Below, one piece after another: positions 52,821-60,537 of a stretch of DNA of 64,000 nucleotides. Position numbers and translations under genes: made by a program. This DNA is from Ammoniphilus sp. YIM 78166 (GTDB lineage: Bacteria > Bacillota > Bacilli > Aneurinibacillales > RAOX-1), in NCBI RefSeq assembly GCF_004522215.1, contig NZ_SDLR01000001.1:930001-994000 (forward strand), read 5' to 3'. The notes beneath the pieces are model-generated. The model worked only from the letters and a program-made list of their open reading frames with translations. It did no database searches and was not told where the DNA came from. Within the stretch, counting starts at the first letter, position 1. Each line of letters opens with the position of its first letter.

Positions 52821-53052
52821 AATACATATGTATTGAGGGGGGGGGGAAGGAAGATACATGAATTTCCCTTCACCAAAGAGGCGCAACAGGATAACTCTAA
52901 AGCCGCAAGAGAATGGTTGGTCTTTCCACTCCGATGGCTTATCCACTCTGGGATTACTAGGTTCTGCTAGTAATTGCAACTTGCAACTTGTCAGCCCCAT
53001 CCCTTCATTTTTAAAGAGACCAGCCCCTTTCTTAGAATTTATGCTATATTAA
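52821..53052. other. intergenic region with palindrome, G10 run and hairpin
   Basis: AATACATATGTATT (52821-52834) is a perfect palindrome followed by ten G (52837-52846). Further on TTACTAG and CTAGTAA form a hairpin near 52955-52976. A 64-codon frame from 52858 is open, but its composition does not look like protein. The stretch may be a leader of the DUF1002 gene; it resembles no riboswitch well enough for me to name. Confidence 0.3.
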
Positions 53053-53073
53053 TCTTTGGAGGTGGAGAAAAAA

Positions 53074-53952
53074 ATGAAGATGAAAAAGAGTCTACTAAGC
53101 ATTCTACTCGTGGCTTTAATGATGTTCAGTTCGGTTGCTTCTGCTGACGTTGCCGTTGGGGACCGGGTGATTACGCTTGGAGCGGACCTGAACGCGAGTC
53201 AAAAAACTCAGATCTTGAACGGATTTGGGCAGAAGAGCGAGGACTTGATGGTAACGATTACTCACCAAGACGAGGTGAAGTACCTGACCGGGCTTGTTCC
53301 TCCATCGGTCATTGGAACGCGTGCTATTTCGTCGGTCCTCATCACCTTTGGAGATCAAGGGGACGGGTTAACCGTAGAAACGAATAATATTAATTGGGTA
53401 AGCCAGGATATGTATCGTAACAGTCTTCTTACAGCAGGGATTAAAGATGCTCATGTTGTAGTTACCGCTCCGTTCGCTGTGTCCGGAACCGCCGCACTTG
53501 TGGGGATCACCAAGGCTTTTGAAACGGCAACGGGCGAGAGTCTTCCTGAACAAAATAAAAAAGTGGCCAATGAAGAGATGGTCAAAACCGCCACCTTAGC
53601 AGATCAAATCGGGGACAAAGAAAAAGCAGCTCAGTTCATCTCGGCCCTAAAAGAAGAAATTCAAAAGAAAAACCCAGTGAGCGATGCCGATTATACTACG
53701 ATCATTCAAACTGTCGCCGAACAAATGGGAATCACGCTAAACGATGAGCAGATGACATCTCTTATGGATCTTTTAAAAAAGATCAAAGAGCTCAACATTG
53801 ACTGGCAGGGTGTAGCTAATCAAATCAGCGATATTGCGCAAAAAGCGAATGCCTGGTTTGAGAACAATCCCGAAAAAGTAGAAGCAGGAAAAAACTTTTT
53901 GGCATCCATTTGGAACGCGTTAATTCAACTTTTGTCCACATTCTTCTCTTAA
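53074..53952 (+). CDS. DUF1002 secreted protein (YpuA-like)
   Basis: The 292-residue protein has a signal peptide (SLLSILLVALMMFSSVASA) and a DUF1002 domain (VGDRVITLGADLNASQKTQI, GTRAISSVLITFGDQGDG, AFAVSGTAAL-like core), then a helical tail. B. subtilis YpuA is the homologue; its role is unknown, possibly envelope-related. The start ATG 53074 follows GGAGGTGGAG. Confidence 0.85.
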   Translation: MKMKKSLLSILLVALMMFSSVASADVAVGDRVITLGADLNASQKTQILNGFGQKSEDLMVTITHQDEVKYLTGLVPPSVIGTRAISSVLITFGDQGDGLTVETNNINWVSQDMYRNSLLTAGIKDAHVVVTAPFAVSGTAALVGITKAFETATGESLPEQNKKVANEEMVKTATLADQIGDKEKAAQFISALKEEIQKKNPVSDADYTTIIQTVAEQMGITLNDEQMTSLMDLLKKIKELNIDWQGVANQISDIAQKANAWFENNPEKVEAGKNFLASIWNALIQLLSTFFS

Positions 53953-53958
53953 AATGAG

Positions 53959-53999
53959 GGCCTATTCTCAACGATTTGCAGTTGAGGGTAGGCTTTTTT
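53959..53999 (+). terminator. terminator of the DUF1002 gene
   Basis: GCCTATTCTCAAC pairs with GTTGAGGGTAGGC with one mismatch, followed by T6. Confidence 0.85.
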
Positions 54000-54057
54000 C
54001 ACTTTTTATCCGTAACTTTAGGAAACGGTACCTCGTCAAATATGGAGGAGGGATATT

Positions 54058-54385
54058 ATGAAGAACGAAAGCATCTTATTGCCACTTTCCCTTTGTTCTT
54101 GGGGGGTGTATAGTCTTTTCTACTTTGATGATAACCAAAGGAATGCAAACGAGCGCACCGGCAGTAACAACGAAAGCACTGATGTCTGCAGAAGAAGCAG
54201 CACACTATATGGGGATTCCGTTAGAGGATTTCCAGATGCTCATCGAGGCTCAAATCAAGCAAAAAGCGAATCTTCCGTCATATGATACCTATCGGTTCAT
54301 ACCCTATATCGACATCGGAAGCAACAGGCTTTTTAACCAAGAGGAGATCAATAAGTGGATTGAGTATAATATGATTAATAAGTAA
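54058..54385 (+). pseudogene. membrane-anchored excisionase-fold protein split at a G6 run
   Basis: ATG 54058 (GGAGGAGGG upstream) starts MKNESILLPLSLCSWG and runs into six G (54101-54106). If one G is removed it continues CIVFSTLMITKGMQTSAP and then MSAEEAAHYMGIPLEDFQML, an excisionase-like winged helix-turn-helix, ending KWIEYNMINK (about 108 residues). In the given sequence the two parts are out of frame. The homopolymer makes sequencing error or slipped-strand phase variation both likely. Confidence 0.6.
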
Positions 54386-54399
54386 TTTTTAACTGAATG

Positions 54400-54424
54400 G
54401 GATTAGGCGCTCTCCGCCTAACCC
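54400..54424. terminator. bidirectional terminator
   Basis: TTAGGCG pairs with CGCCTAA around CTCTC, extended by GGG and CCC. It lies between convergent genes. Confidence 0.6.
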
Positions 54425-54433
54425 TTGTCCCAC

Positions 54434-54880
54434 CTAGTCTAATTTCCTAATCGGAAGAGAGACATACTCATGATCCTCATGTCTAACGAGTCTAATTTCT
54501 AATACGCCATCCTTCAATATCGCCTTGCCGCCCCTACGATGAACCATCCCCGGTAGTGTCACCTCAAAGGGCAACCCGCTAGGTAATCCAGAGACTACAA
54601 TTTTATAGGAATTCTTATCGACTTGTAGGAGGTCCATGTTGGTTTCTTCCGATAATTTAATCTGAACAATGATAAAACCGTGGATTTCGATAATTTTGAC
54701 CTCTGGCTCAAGTGGATTTTTCTCGTGTGGTTGAGGATTCGATGGATCTTTCCAATCGATAGCGTCCTCTCTCATACACTCCGAGATGATGTTTTGTACA
54801 TATTGATCTACCCCTGAAGCCCATTTTTTTTCCCTAAGATGAGCTAGTTGCCTAAAAGCTTCTGTTTTTCTCCAATCCAT
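54434..54880 (-). CDS. Hsp20-fold spore protein, GerT/CotM-like
   Basis: The 148-residue protein has an N-terminal helical part and a C-terminal alpha-crystallin/Hsp20 beta-sandwich (VKIIEIHGFIIVQIKLSEET, YKIVVSGLP, GGKAILKDGVLEIRL). B. subtilis GerT has this fold, is made under sigma-K and sits in the spore coat. A CATANNNTA box lies upstream at 54919-54927, which supports mother-cell expression. AAGGATGATG precedes the ATG. Confidence 0.75.
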   Translation of the reverse strand: MDWRKTEAFRQLAHLREKKWASGVDQYVQNIISECMREDAIDWKDPSNPQPHEKNPLEPEVKIIEIHGFIIVQIKLSEETNMDLLQVDKNSYKIVVSGLPSGLPFEVTLPGMVHRRGGKAILKDGVLEIRLVRHEDHEYVSLPIRKLD

Positions 54881-54918
54881 TCTTCATCATCCTTACGCTA
54901 ATCTTGCTTGCTTTATCC

Positions 54919-54927
54919 TATGATATG
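54919..54927 (-). promoter_or_regulatory. sigma-K-like -10 of the gerT-like gene
   Basis: On the minus strand CATATCATA matches CATANNNTA; no AC was found at the best -35 distance, so the call is weaker than for the YjcZ-type gene. Confidence 0.4.
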
Positions 54928-54984
54928 GACCTATACAATGTTCTACAAACTAAGGAGACTCACCCGGTAGGTAAGTCTCCTTAA

Positions 54985-55013
54985 ACACCTTCTCTTTCAC
55001 TTGTGCATAAAGT
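54985..55013 (+). promoter_or_regulatory. possible sigma-K promoter of the GerP-like array
   Basis: ACACC near 54985 and CATAAAGT (55006-55013) are about 16 bp apart, 57 bp before the first array gene. The -10 lacks the final TA to A match (CATAAAGTG), so it is imperfect. Confidence 0.35.
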
Positions 55014-55069
55014 GAAGTGAAGTGTACGCATAGTTATTTGCCTAACTCGAATAAAAGGGTGGGGAATAG

Positions 55070-55315
55070 GTGGCTGTTATCGTTAATGTATTTGCAATTA
55101 ATGTGGTTGTAGTGAATAATAACTCAGGCGTTTTTATAGGAGCCAATAACCAAGCTGGATGGGACTCTCATGCGAAATTTAACATGGGTACGGGAACTGT
55201 CTTCGGATCCAATGCAATCGGTCATAATCTAACCACATTAAATGACACGGATTTTATTGATGCCCCTATGGTCAACGCAGATTTTAAGCCGGGGTATCAG
55301 ACGCAAGTCTTATAA
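55070..55315 (+). CDS. small GerP-like spore protein, array member 1 (81 aa)
   Basis: One copy of a ~80-residue domain: hydrophobic beta start (VIVNVFAINVVVVNNNSG), core FIGANNQAGWDSHAKFNMGTG, then NDTDFIDAPMVNADFKPG. The family G-x-N-x-Q-x-G-W-x-S-x-x-K is shared by six domains in this 1.6-kb array. The short Asn/Gly-rich beta proteins recall GerPA/GerPF spore proteins. Start GTG 55070 follows GGGGAATAGG. A role in the inner coat is inferred. Confidence 0.65.
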   Translation: MAVIVNVFAINVVVVNNNSGVFIGANNQAGWDSHAKFNMGTGTVFGSNAIGHNLTTLNDTDFIDAPMVNADFKPGYQTQVL

Positions 55316-55329
55316 TAAGGGGGTATATC

Positions 55330-55575
55330 ATGGCCATCGCGGTTAATTTTGGTGCGTTAAACGTGGGTTCGCTTAGCAACAATACGGGAATCTTTATCGG
55401 TTCAAACAACCAGGTCGGATGGGACTCCCAGACCAAATTTAGTCAAGCAAATGGACAGTTTAATGGGGCAAACGGTTCCGTAAATAATTTTAATATACTT
55501 CTTGATTCCGATATTATTGATGCTCCAGCTAATATTCAAAATGTGAAGCCCGGATTCCAGAATCAGCAGGTCTAG
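55330..55575 (+). CDS. small GerP-like spore protein, array member 2 (81 aa)
   Basis: It has the same length and layout as member 1 (FIGSNNQVGWDSQTKFSQAN, then LDSDIIDAPANIQNVKPGFQ). The gap to member 1 is 14 bp, with AAGGGGG as ribosome binding site, so they form an operon. Divergence in the middle segment suggests an old tandem duplication. Confidence 0.65.
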   Translation: MAIAVNFGALNVGSLSNNTGIFIGSNNQVGWDSQTKFSQANGQFNGANGSVNNFNILLDSDIIDAPANIQNVKPGFQNQQV

Positions 55576-55578
55576 GAT

Positions 55579-56082
55579 GTGTTAGATGTGACAAAGTCAA
55601 ATGTCCAAGTCTCCTTTTCCCATTTTCAAATTAATAGTGTGCAAGATGGATCAGGGGTATTTACCGGGACGAATTATGCAGATGGGTGGAGTAGCTTTTC
55701 TAAGGTAAATAATGGTTTTGGATCAGTAAGTAAGTCTAAAACCTGGAATAATTATTGTTTTGTTTACGATAACGATCAAATAGATTGCCCGATTGATGAT
55801 CGTGATGTTTTTATCACCACGGATAGGGCGAGTGAAGTTCAACACCAATTTGATCTTCAGTCCATCAATGTGAATGCACTAAACAGTAATTCTGCTATAG
55901 CTGTAGGGGAGAACAACCAGACGGGTTGGAGTGGCCATAGTAAAAGAAATCATGGGACCGGGAGTTTTACGGGTCAGAATGTAGCCACCCACATTCGCAA
56001 TTGGTTGGAGGATAATGATTATATTGATGCTCCCATTCACGACCAGGATTATAAGCCGAGCATCATGAATCAAAAGCTATAG
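55579..56082 (+). CDS. double-domain GerP-like spore protein, array member 3 (167 aa)
   Basis: Two array domains are fused: domain 1 (residues ~8-85, FTGTNYADGWSSFSKVNNGFG, YDNDQIDCPIDDRD) and domain 2 (residues ~90-167, AVGENNQTGWSGHSKRNHGTG, EDNDYIDAPIHDQDYKP). The start is GTG 55579 or GTG 55588, with only a weak TAGGATG upstream, so translation may depend on coupling with member 2, whose stop is 3 bp away. Confidence 0.65.
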   Translation: MLDVTKSNVQVSFSHFQINSVQDGSGVFTGTNYADGWSSFSKVNNGFGSVSKSKTWNNYCFVYDNDQIDCPIDDRDVFITTDRASEVQHQFDLQSINVNALNSNSAIAVGENNQTGWSGHSKRNHGTGSFTGQNVATHIRNWLEDNDYIDAPIHDQDYKPSIMNQKL

Positions 56083-56087
56083 GAGTC

Positions 56088-56417
56088 TTAAGGACTTTCA
56101 CCATCAGGCGCAGGAGTGATGTCCGCGTCTTTTTTCTCTTTTTCCATCATTTCCTGCATGATTTCACCCAACCATTCCGGGATATCGTCCTTCATCGAGC
56201 CGTTGAACATATCCAGGAAATCGCCGTCATCTAATAGTGTACGAGTATCCAACATTTCGTTATGGTCGCCGCTGATATTACCGAAACCCTGGTTATGCTT
56301 TTTCTCACTGCTAAATCCCGCATTCGTGTTATTCCCAAAGTTAATGCATGAAGAACCTTCTACGGAGCCGATGCGAATTTGACCAATATAAAATGTTGGA
56401 GAGAATGACGAAGTCAT
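56088..56417 (-). CDS. GerP-like spore protein, array member 5, with acidic tail (109 aa)
   Basis: The start ATG 56417 follows GAAGGAGG; longer in-frame starts have none. The N-terminus is GerPF-like (FSPTFYIGQIRIGSVEGSS), then INFGNNTNAGFSSEKKHNQGFG, a shortened relative of the array core, and a long acidic helical tail (EWLGEIMQEMMEKEKKDAD). It ends 6 bp from the convergent member 3. Confidence 0.65.
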   Translation of the reverse strand: MTSSFSPTFYIGQIRIGSVEGSSCINFGNNTNAGFSSEKKHNQGFGNISGDHNEMLDTRTLLDDGDFLDMFNGSMKDDIPEWLGEIMQEMMEKEKKDADITPAPDGESP

Positions 56418-56430
56418 AGCATTCCTCCTT

Positions 56431-56655
56431 CTAACGACGTTCCGGATGTGCTTGATAGACATCCACAGTGTCCTTATCCGAAACGACACTGTGATTTTGT
56501 TCAACTGAATTATCCTGACCCTCTAAAGAGCCGAACCCGTCATTGCGCTTGGAATAGCTCCGCCAATTGATGTGCTTGTTCTGACCGGAAAAGACTCCTG
56601 AGGATCCGGATAAACGTTCAATCGACAACCCCTTGAAAAATATCTTTACCGACAT
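56431..56655 (-). CDS. small GerP-like spore protein, array member 4 (74 aa)
   Basis: The domain core is FSGQNKHINWRSYSKRNDGFG, followed by SDKDTVDVYQ in place of DNDxID. AGGAGGTG precedes the ATG. It is upstream of member 5 in one operon, with a sigma-K-like CATATGGTA box 36 bp upstream. Confidence 0.65.
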   Translation of the reverse strand: MSVKIFFKGLSIERLSGSSGVFSGQNKHINWRSYSKRNDGFGSLEGQDNSVEQNHSVVSDKDTVDVYQAHPERR

Positions 56656-56690
56656 TTGCCAGCACCTCCTATCGTATTCTTACCATATGC

Positions 56691-56699
56691 GTGGTTTGA
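56691..56699 (-). promoter_or_regulatory. sigma-K-like -10 for array members 4-5
   Basis: On the minus strand CATATGGTA is a perfect CATANNNTA, 36 bp before the start of member 4; the -35 AC is not clear. Confidence 0.45.
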
Positions 56700-56820
56700 T
56701 TTTTTCATGAAAAAAGCGTGTTTAGAAGCTATGTAAACAGACGTCCCACATCCCAAGAAAGAACCTTATCGCGTTTCCCATAGTGGGGAGGTCTTTATGG
56801 AGAACTTATCATTTTGATTG

Positions 56821-56846
56821 GAAGGACAGCTGCAGAGCTGTCCTTC
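56821..56846. terminator. terminator of the GerPF-like gene
   Basis: GAAGGACAGC pairs with GCTGTCCTTC around a short loop. It lies just after the stop codon of the minus-strand gene at 56849. Confidence 0.7.
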
Positions 56847-56848
56847 AT

Positions 56849-57049
56849 TTATGAATTTTCCTCTTCATTCCCTTCCGGAGAAGGACATCCAAGCAAAAAC
56901 TCATCTCCAATCGCGATTTCACCAGTGTTAATCTTTTGATTGGCTTGGAAGCCCTTAAGAATGGAAGGACCTAAATTAACAGAACCACCGTCAGTCACAT
57001 TTTCTATTCTAAAGTTAAAGATGGTTGTGCGGGGACCGGAGTAGATCAC
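56849..57049 (-). CDS. GerPA/GerPF-like spore germination protein (66 aa)
   Basis: The 66-residue product has a hydrophobic beta start (TTIFNFRIENVTDGGSVNLG) and KGFQANQKINTGEIAIGDEF, close to the VNFGD...GSGSFNTGD layout of GerPA/GerPF, which help nutrients cross the coat. AAGGAGG precedes the ATG. A good sigma-K-like promoter lies 33 bp upstream. Confidence 0.65.
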   Translation of the reverse strand: MIYSGPRTTIFNFRIENVTDGGSVNLGPSILKGFQANQKINTGEIAIGDEFLLGCPSPEGNEEENS

Positions 57050-57081
57050 GCTACTACCTCCTTCTTTTTACGTCTATTTCT

Positions 57082-57110
57082 TACGATATGTAGGGAAGAG
57101 GAGCCAAGTA
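57082..57110 (-). promoter_or_regulatory. sigma-K-like promoter of the GerPF-like gene
   Basis: On the minus strand CATATCGTA is a perfect CATANNNTA, with AC 17 bp upstream. The stretch 57111-57316 holds no gene I can support; a short minus-strand frame (57181-57290) ends VWRVYLRVRSC and may be a gene tail. Confidence 0.5.
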
Positions 57111-57316
57111 TGGTCCATTGTCCCTTGCGTGATTATACCTCTCAGCCTATTTTAGGGATGGGTGAAGACTAGTTGCCACTAAACCTGCCTAAGGTTTAAC
57201 AAGAACGAACTCGCAGGTATACCCTCCATACTCCTGAAGATAGGCTAAAAACGCCGCTATCTGTTTGATTTCCTCTAGGAGCTACCGGAGTATTGCTTGT
57301 TAGTTAATACTGTCTA

Positions 57317-58303
57317 TCACTCTGCCTTCAGCTTAAACTGTTTAAAAAATCGGACCATCTCAGCTGATGCTTTCGGACCTTTGGGATCGGTGTAGGAACC
57401 ACTTGTGTTCCCGCCGGACCAACTATGAGGCAAGTCAGATACGATCCATTTTTCCATGATTAACTTTTTACGGGAATCAACATACTTGGATTGTGTATAA
57501 GAATAACCATCAGCAATTTGGCCCTGCGTAATTTCAAAAACATCATCACGAATACTTTGATTTCGCAACCCGTCGTCAGCATAGTCATTGGTTACACTCC
57601 ATTGCGTAAGGACTTGATGACCATTCGTTATATTGACTGTCTTATCTGAATCTCCATGGAATACGATAACGGGTACAGGGCGATGATGTTCCTGCATCGC
57701 TTCAAAAGCTAATTTTCCCTGTCCGATTGGGTCTGGACCGCCCAGAAACATGGCACCAACTGCACTAGGAAGATCTGTCCCCGCTTGATATTCAAGTCCG
57801 GAATGAACCCCAATGGCCGCATAGAGATCTGGATAAGTGGCACCAAGGATAACGGACATCGCTCCGCCTGCGGACAGCCCTGCTACATAAACCTGCTTTG
57901 CATTAATCCTATATTTCTTAATCACATCGCTCGTCATGTCGGCAAGAATGGAAGGTTCTCCTTTTGCGCGCTGTTGATGTTCTGGTTCAAACCAATTCCA
58001 ACACCTGCCCCCGTTGGCTTCCGTTGACTGCTCCGGATAAAGAACATAAAAGCCATGTTCCTCTGCGAATGCATTCATTTCTGTTCCTAACGAGAAATCT
58101 TGAGCATTCTGCGTACAACCATGGAGCATCACAAGTAAAGGGAGTTTCTTCTGGTTTGTTTGAGTCGGGATAAATAGTTCATAGGATCTTGTACCGGCTT
58201 CATTGGTAAAAGAATCCCGAAGCATCCCTTCTTCGGCACCGGAAAAGTGGAGTGGGAAAAACGTAAACAACATGGCAAAAGTTAGTACGAGACGCAGCAT
58301 CAT
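57317..58303 (-). CDS. extracellular PHB depolymerase-family esterase
   Basis: The 328-residue protein has a signal peptide (LVLTFAMLFTFFPLHFSGA) and an alpha/beta-hydrolase of the LpqC/poly(3-hydroxybutyrate) depolymerase family: LLVMLHGCTQNAQDFS, CWNWFEPEHQ, nucleophile GLSAGGAMS, VFHGDSDKTV with the acid and a C-terminal His in DLPHSWSGG. It may cleave polyesters or feruloyl esters outside the cell. It is monocistronic. Confidence 0.9.
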   Translation of the reverse strand: MMLRLVLTFAMLFTFFPLHFSGAEEGMLRDSFTNEAGTRSYELFIPTQTNQKKLPLLVMLHGCTQNAQDFSLGTEMNAFAEEHGFYVLYPEQSTEANGGRCWNWFEPEHQQRAKGEPSILADMTSDVIKKYRINAKQVYVAGLSAGGAMSVILGATYPDLYAAIGVHSGLEYQAGTDLPSAVGAMFLGGPDPIGQGKLAFEAMQEHHRPVPVIVFHGDSDKTVNITNGHQVLTQWSVTNDYADDGLRNQSIRDDVFEITQGQIADGYSYTQSKYVDSRKKLIMEKWIVSDLPHSWSGGNTSGSYTDPKGPKASAEMVRFFKQFKLKAE

Positions 58304-58660
58304 ACAGGATTAAACCTCCTTTATTAGTGGATGTTTGTATTATGACATGCCCTAGTTACATTCAAGTTCACCTTCAACAAAAACAATTGTAAATTGCAAA
58401 TAATAGTATTCTAAAAAAGAAATTGATGCACTTTTGGTAGGAGCAGTCTTTCTCAAGCATGGTTGGCGAATCACTCGGGATCTCGGAGCCATTTCAGGTT
58501 CAGGTTCAGGTTTAGGTTCTACCTTGGTATAAAAAGTTCAATGATTGTAAATTTGCTAAGGGGGTGGAAAGAGTTAAATGTAATTCATAGTTGACGCATT
58601 AGATATATAGGAATAAAATTGAAAGTATACTAAGTTGGTATGAATTAACGGGATAATTCC

Positions 58661-58688
58661 TCGACAAAATTCGGGGAGTGACAGGCAC
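58661..58688 (-). repeat. 28-nt dispersed repeat, copy 3 (inverted)
   Basis: The reverse complement reads GTGCCTGTCACTCCCC then GAATTTTGTCGA. It lies 25 bp upstream of the SLC13 permease start, inside its probable promoter or leader. Confidence 0.8.
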
Positions 58689-58712
58689 CTTAGAGTGAGA
58701 GGAGGGGGAACG

Positions 58713-60488
58713 ATGAATTTTGAAATTGCGTTTGTGTTGCTGGTTGTTGCTGGTATGTTCATTGGTTTAATTAAAGAAGTGGCAAGTCCCGCCTTCATCG
58801 TCTTGTCTGCTCTGGCTGTCCTACTATTGGGTGGGATTCTATCCCCGGCTGATGCTTTAAGAGGATTTGCTAATGAAGGAATGTTAACCGTCGCCTTGCT
58901 GTTTATCGTAGCTGGCGCAGTGAAGCAGAGCGGGGTATTAAGTCAACTCCTGACAAAAGCAATGGGTTCCGGTAAGAACCCTAAAAAATCTCTTGCTCAA
59001 ATGATGCTTCCGACGGCAGGCTTATCTGCTTTCTTAAATAATACACCGATGATTGTGATGTTCACGCCTGAGGTTCGTAAATGGTGTAAAGACCGAAACC
59101 TCCCACCGTCTAAATTTTTAATCCCGCTATCCTACGCTACCATTTTTGGAGGAACTTTGACCCTGATCGGAACATCCACTAACCTGGTCATCCACGGGTA
59201 TATGCTAGAGCAAGGATTTACTGGATTCTCGATGTTCCAGCTGGCGATCGTTAGTCTTCCTGCCGGACTTATTGGAATTGTGTTTATGCTGACCATTGGT
59301 TACAAGCTTCTTCCTTCACGGAAGACATCGGAGGAAACCTTTGTAGAAAGCTCTCGGGAATACTTGTCGGAGGCTTATGTGGAAGTTGACTCCCCCCTTA
59401 TCGGCAAGACCATCGAGGAAGCGGGGCTAAGAAATCTTCAATCGCTTTACCTTATTGAGATCATCCGGAACGGCGAAAGAATTGCCCCTGTTCCATCCTA
59501 TAATAAGCTAAAAGAGAATGACCGGCTGATTTTTACAGGCATGCTTTCGACCATCGTGGAGCTACATAACATTCCAGGATTAAGAGTGGAGACAGGGATT
59601 AACTTAAAATTAGAGGATCTACAGAACGGAAGTGCCTCTTTGGCGGAAGCAGTCGTTTCCCATCAGTCCATCCTCGTTAATAAAACCGTCAAAGAAACTC
59701 AATTTCGCAAAATTTACGACGCAGGAATTGTCGCCGTACACCGTAATGACGAGCGGATTAACCACAAGGTGGGGGACATCCGTTTAAAAACGGGAGATAC
59801 CTTGCTTCTCCTAGGTGATAAAGATTTTATAAATCGACTCTCCGGTTCGAAGGATTTTTACCTGATCTCGTCCATCGAAGAACCTGAATTCGGGGATTCC
59901 AAAAAATCTATCCTTGGCATCATCACCTTATTGGGGATGATCCTGTTAGCCACCTTTAATATTCTACCGATGTTTAAGGCAGCCGTCTTAGCCGTCATGA
60001 TCTTGTTCCTTACAAAAACCGTAAACTTTGAAGGAGCGCGAAAATATATACAGTTTGATGTCTTGCTCGTGATTGCGGGTTCCATCGGAATTGGCTTAGC
60101 CTTAGAAAAAACAGGAGCAGCAGCACTTATCGCCGAGCATTTTGTTCGATTTACACAAAGCACCGGTGCGCTGGGGGCATTAACTGCAGTCTATTTCTTA
60201 ACGACAATATTTACCGAAATTATCACCAACAACGCCGCAGCGGTGTTAATGGTACCGATTGCCTTGTCGATTGCTAATCAATTATCGGTAGACCCGATGG
60301 CTTTCTTCGTCGCCATTGCCATCGCCGCTTCAGCCAGCTTCGCCACACCGATCGGGTATCAAACCAACCTCATTGTATATGGACCTGGAGGCTATCGTTT
60401 TTCAGATTATCTAAAGATCGGGATACCGCTTAATGTGTTATACCTCATCGTTACCGTTGTCATTGTATACTTTGTATGGTTAGTGTAG
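58713..60488 (+). CDS. SLC13 (DASS)-type permease with two TrkA-C domains
   Basis: The 591-residue protein has N- and C-terminal membrane halves with SLC13 signatures (LSAFLNNTPMIVMFTPEV, GTSTNLVIHGYMLEQ; ITNNAAAVLMVPIALSIA, YQTNLIVYGPGGY). Two soluble TrkA-C (RCK_C) domains lie between them at about residues 205-375. This architecture is that of YfbS-type transporters, for sulfate, dicarboxylate or similar anions. ATG 58713 follows GAGGAGGGGG. Substrate not resolvable. Confidence 0.9.
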   Translation: MNFEIAFVLLVVAGMFIGLIKEVASPAFIVLSALAVLLLGGILSPADALRGFANEGMLTVALLFIVAGAVKQSGVLSQLLTKAMGSGKNPKKSLAQMMLPTAGLSAFLNNTPMIVMFTPEVRKWCKDRNLPPSKFLIPLSYATIFGGTLTLIGTSTNLVIHGYMLEQGFTGFSMFQLAIVSLPAGLIGIVFMLTIGYKLLPSRKTSEETFVESSREYLSEAYVEVDSPLIGKTIEEAGLRNLQSLYLIEIIRNGERIAPVPSYNKLKENDRLIFTGMLSTIVELHNIPGLRVETGINLKLEDLQNGSASLAEAVVSHQSILVNKTVKETQFRKIYDAGIVAVHRNDERINHKVGDIRLKTGDTLLLLGDKDFINRLSGSKDFYLISSIEEPEFGDSKKSILGIITLLGMILLATFNILPMFKAAVLAVMILFLTKTVNFEGARKYIQFDVLLVIAGSIGIGLALEKTGAAALIAEHFVRFTQSTGALGALTAVYFLTTIFTEIITNNAAAVLMVPIALSIANQLSVDPMAFFVAIAIAASASFATPIGYQTNLIVYGPGGYRFSDYLKIGIPLNVLYLIVTVVIVYFVWLV

Positions 60489-60530
60489 AAAAAGCGCGGA
60501 TTCTCTAATGGAATCACGCGCTTTTTATGT
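60488..60530 (+). terminator. terminator of the SLC13 gene
   Basis: AAAAAGCGCG pairs with CGCGCTTTTT, with an inner ATTC/GAAT pair. Confidence 0.85.
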
Positions 60531-60537
60531 TATGCAT

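Noticed and set aside
52858-53052. Open frame of 64 codons with AAGGAAG upstream
   Set aside because: Composition is Pro/Ser/Asn-rich without protein-like pattern, and the region looks like a leader with hairpins.
54058-54285. Continuous 75-codon frame from ATG 54058 as an independent gene
   Set aside because: After the G6 run its translation is low-complexity and polar, while the other frame encodes a recognisable helix-turn-helix domain; a frameshifted single gene fits better.
58488-58518. TTCAGG hexamer repeated about three times
   Set aside because: Too short and imperfect to call a repeat locus; no gene or regulatory context.
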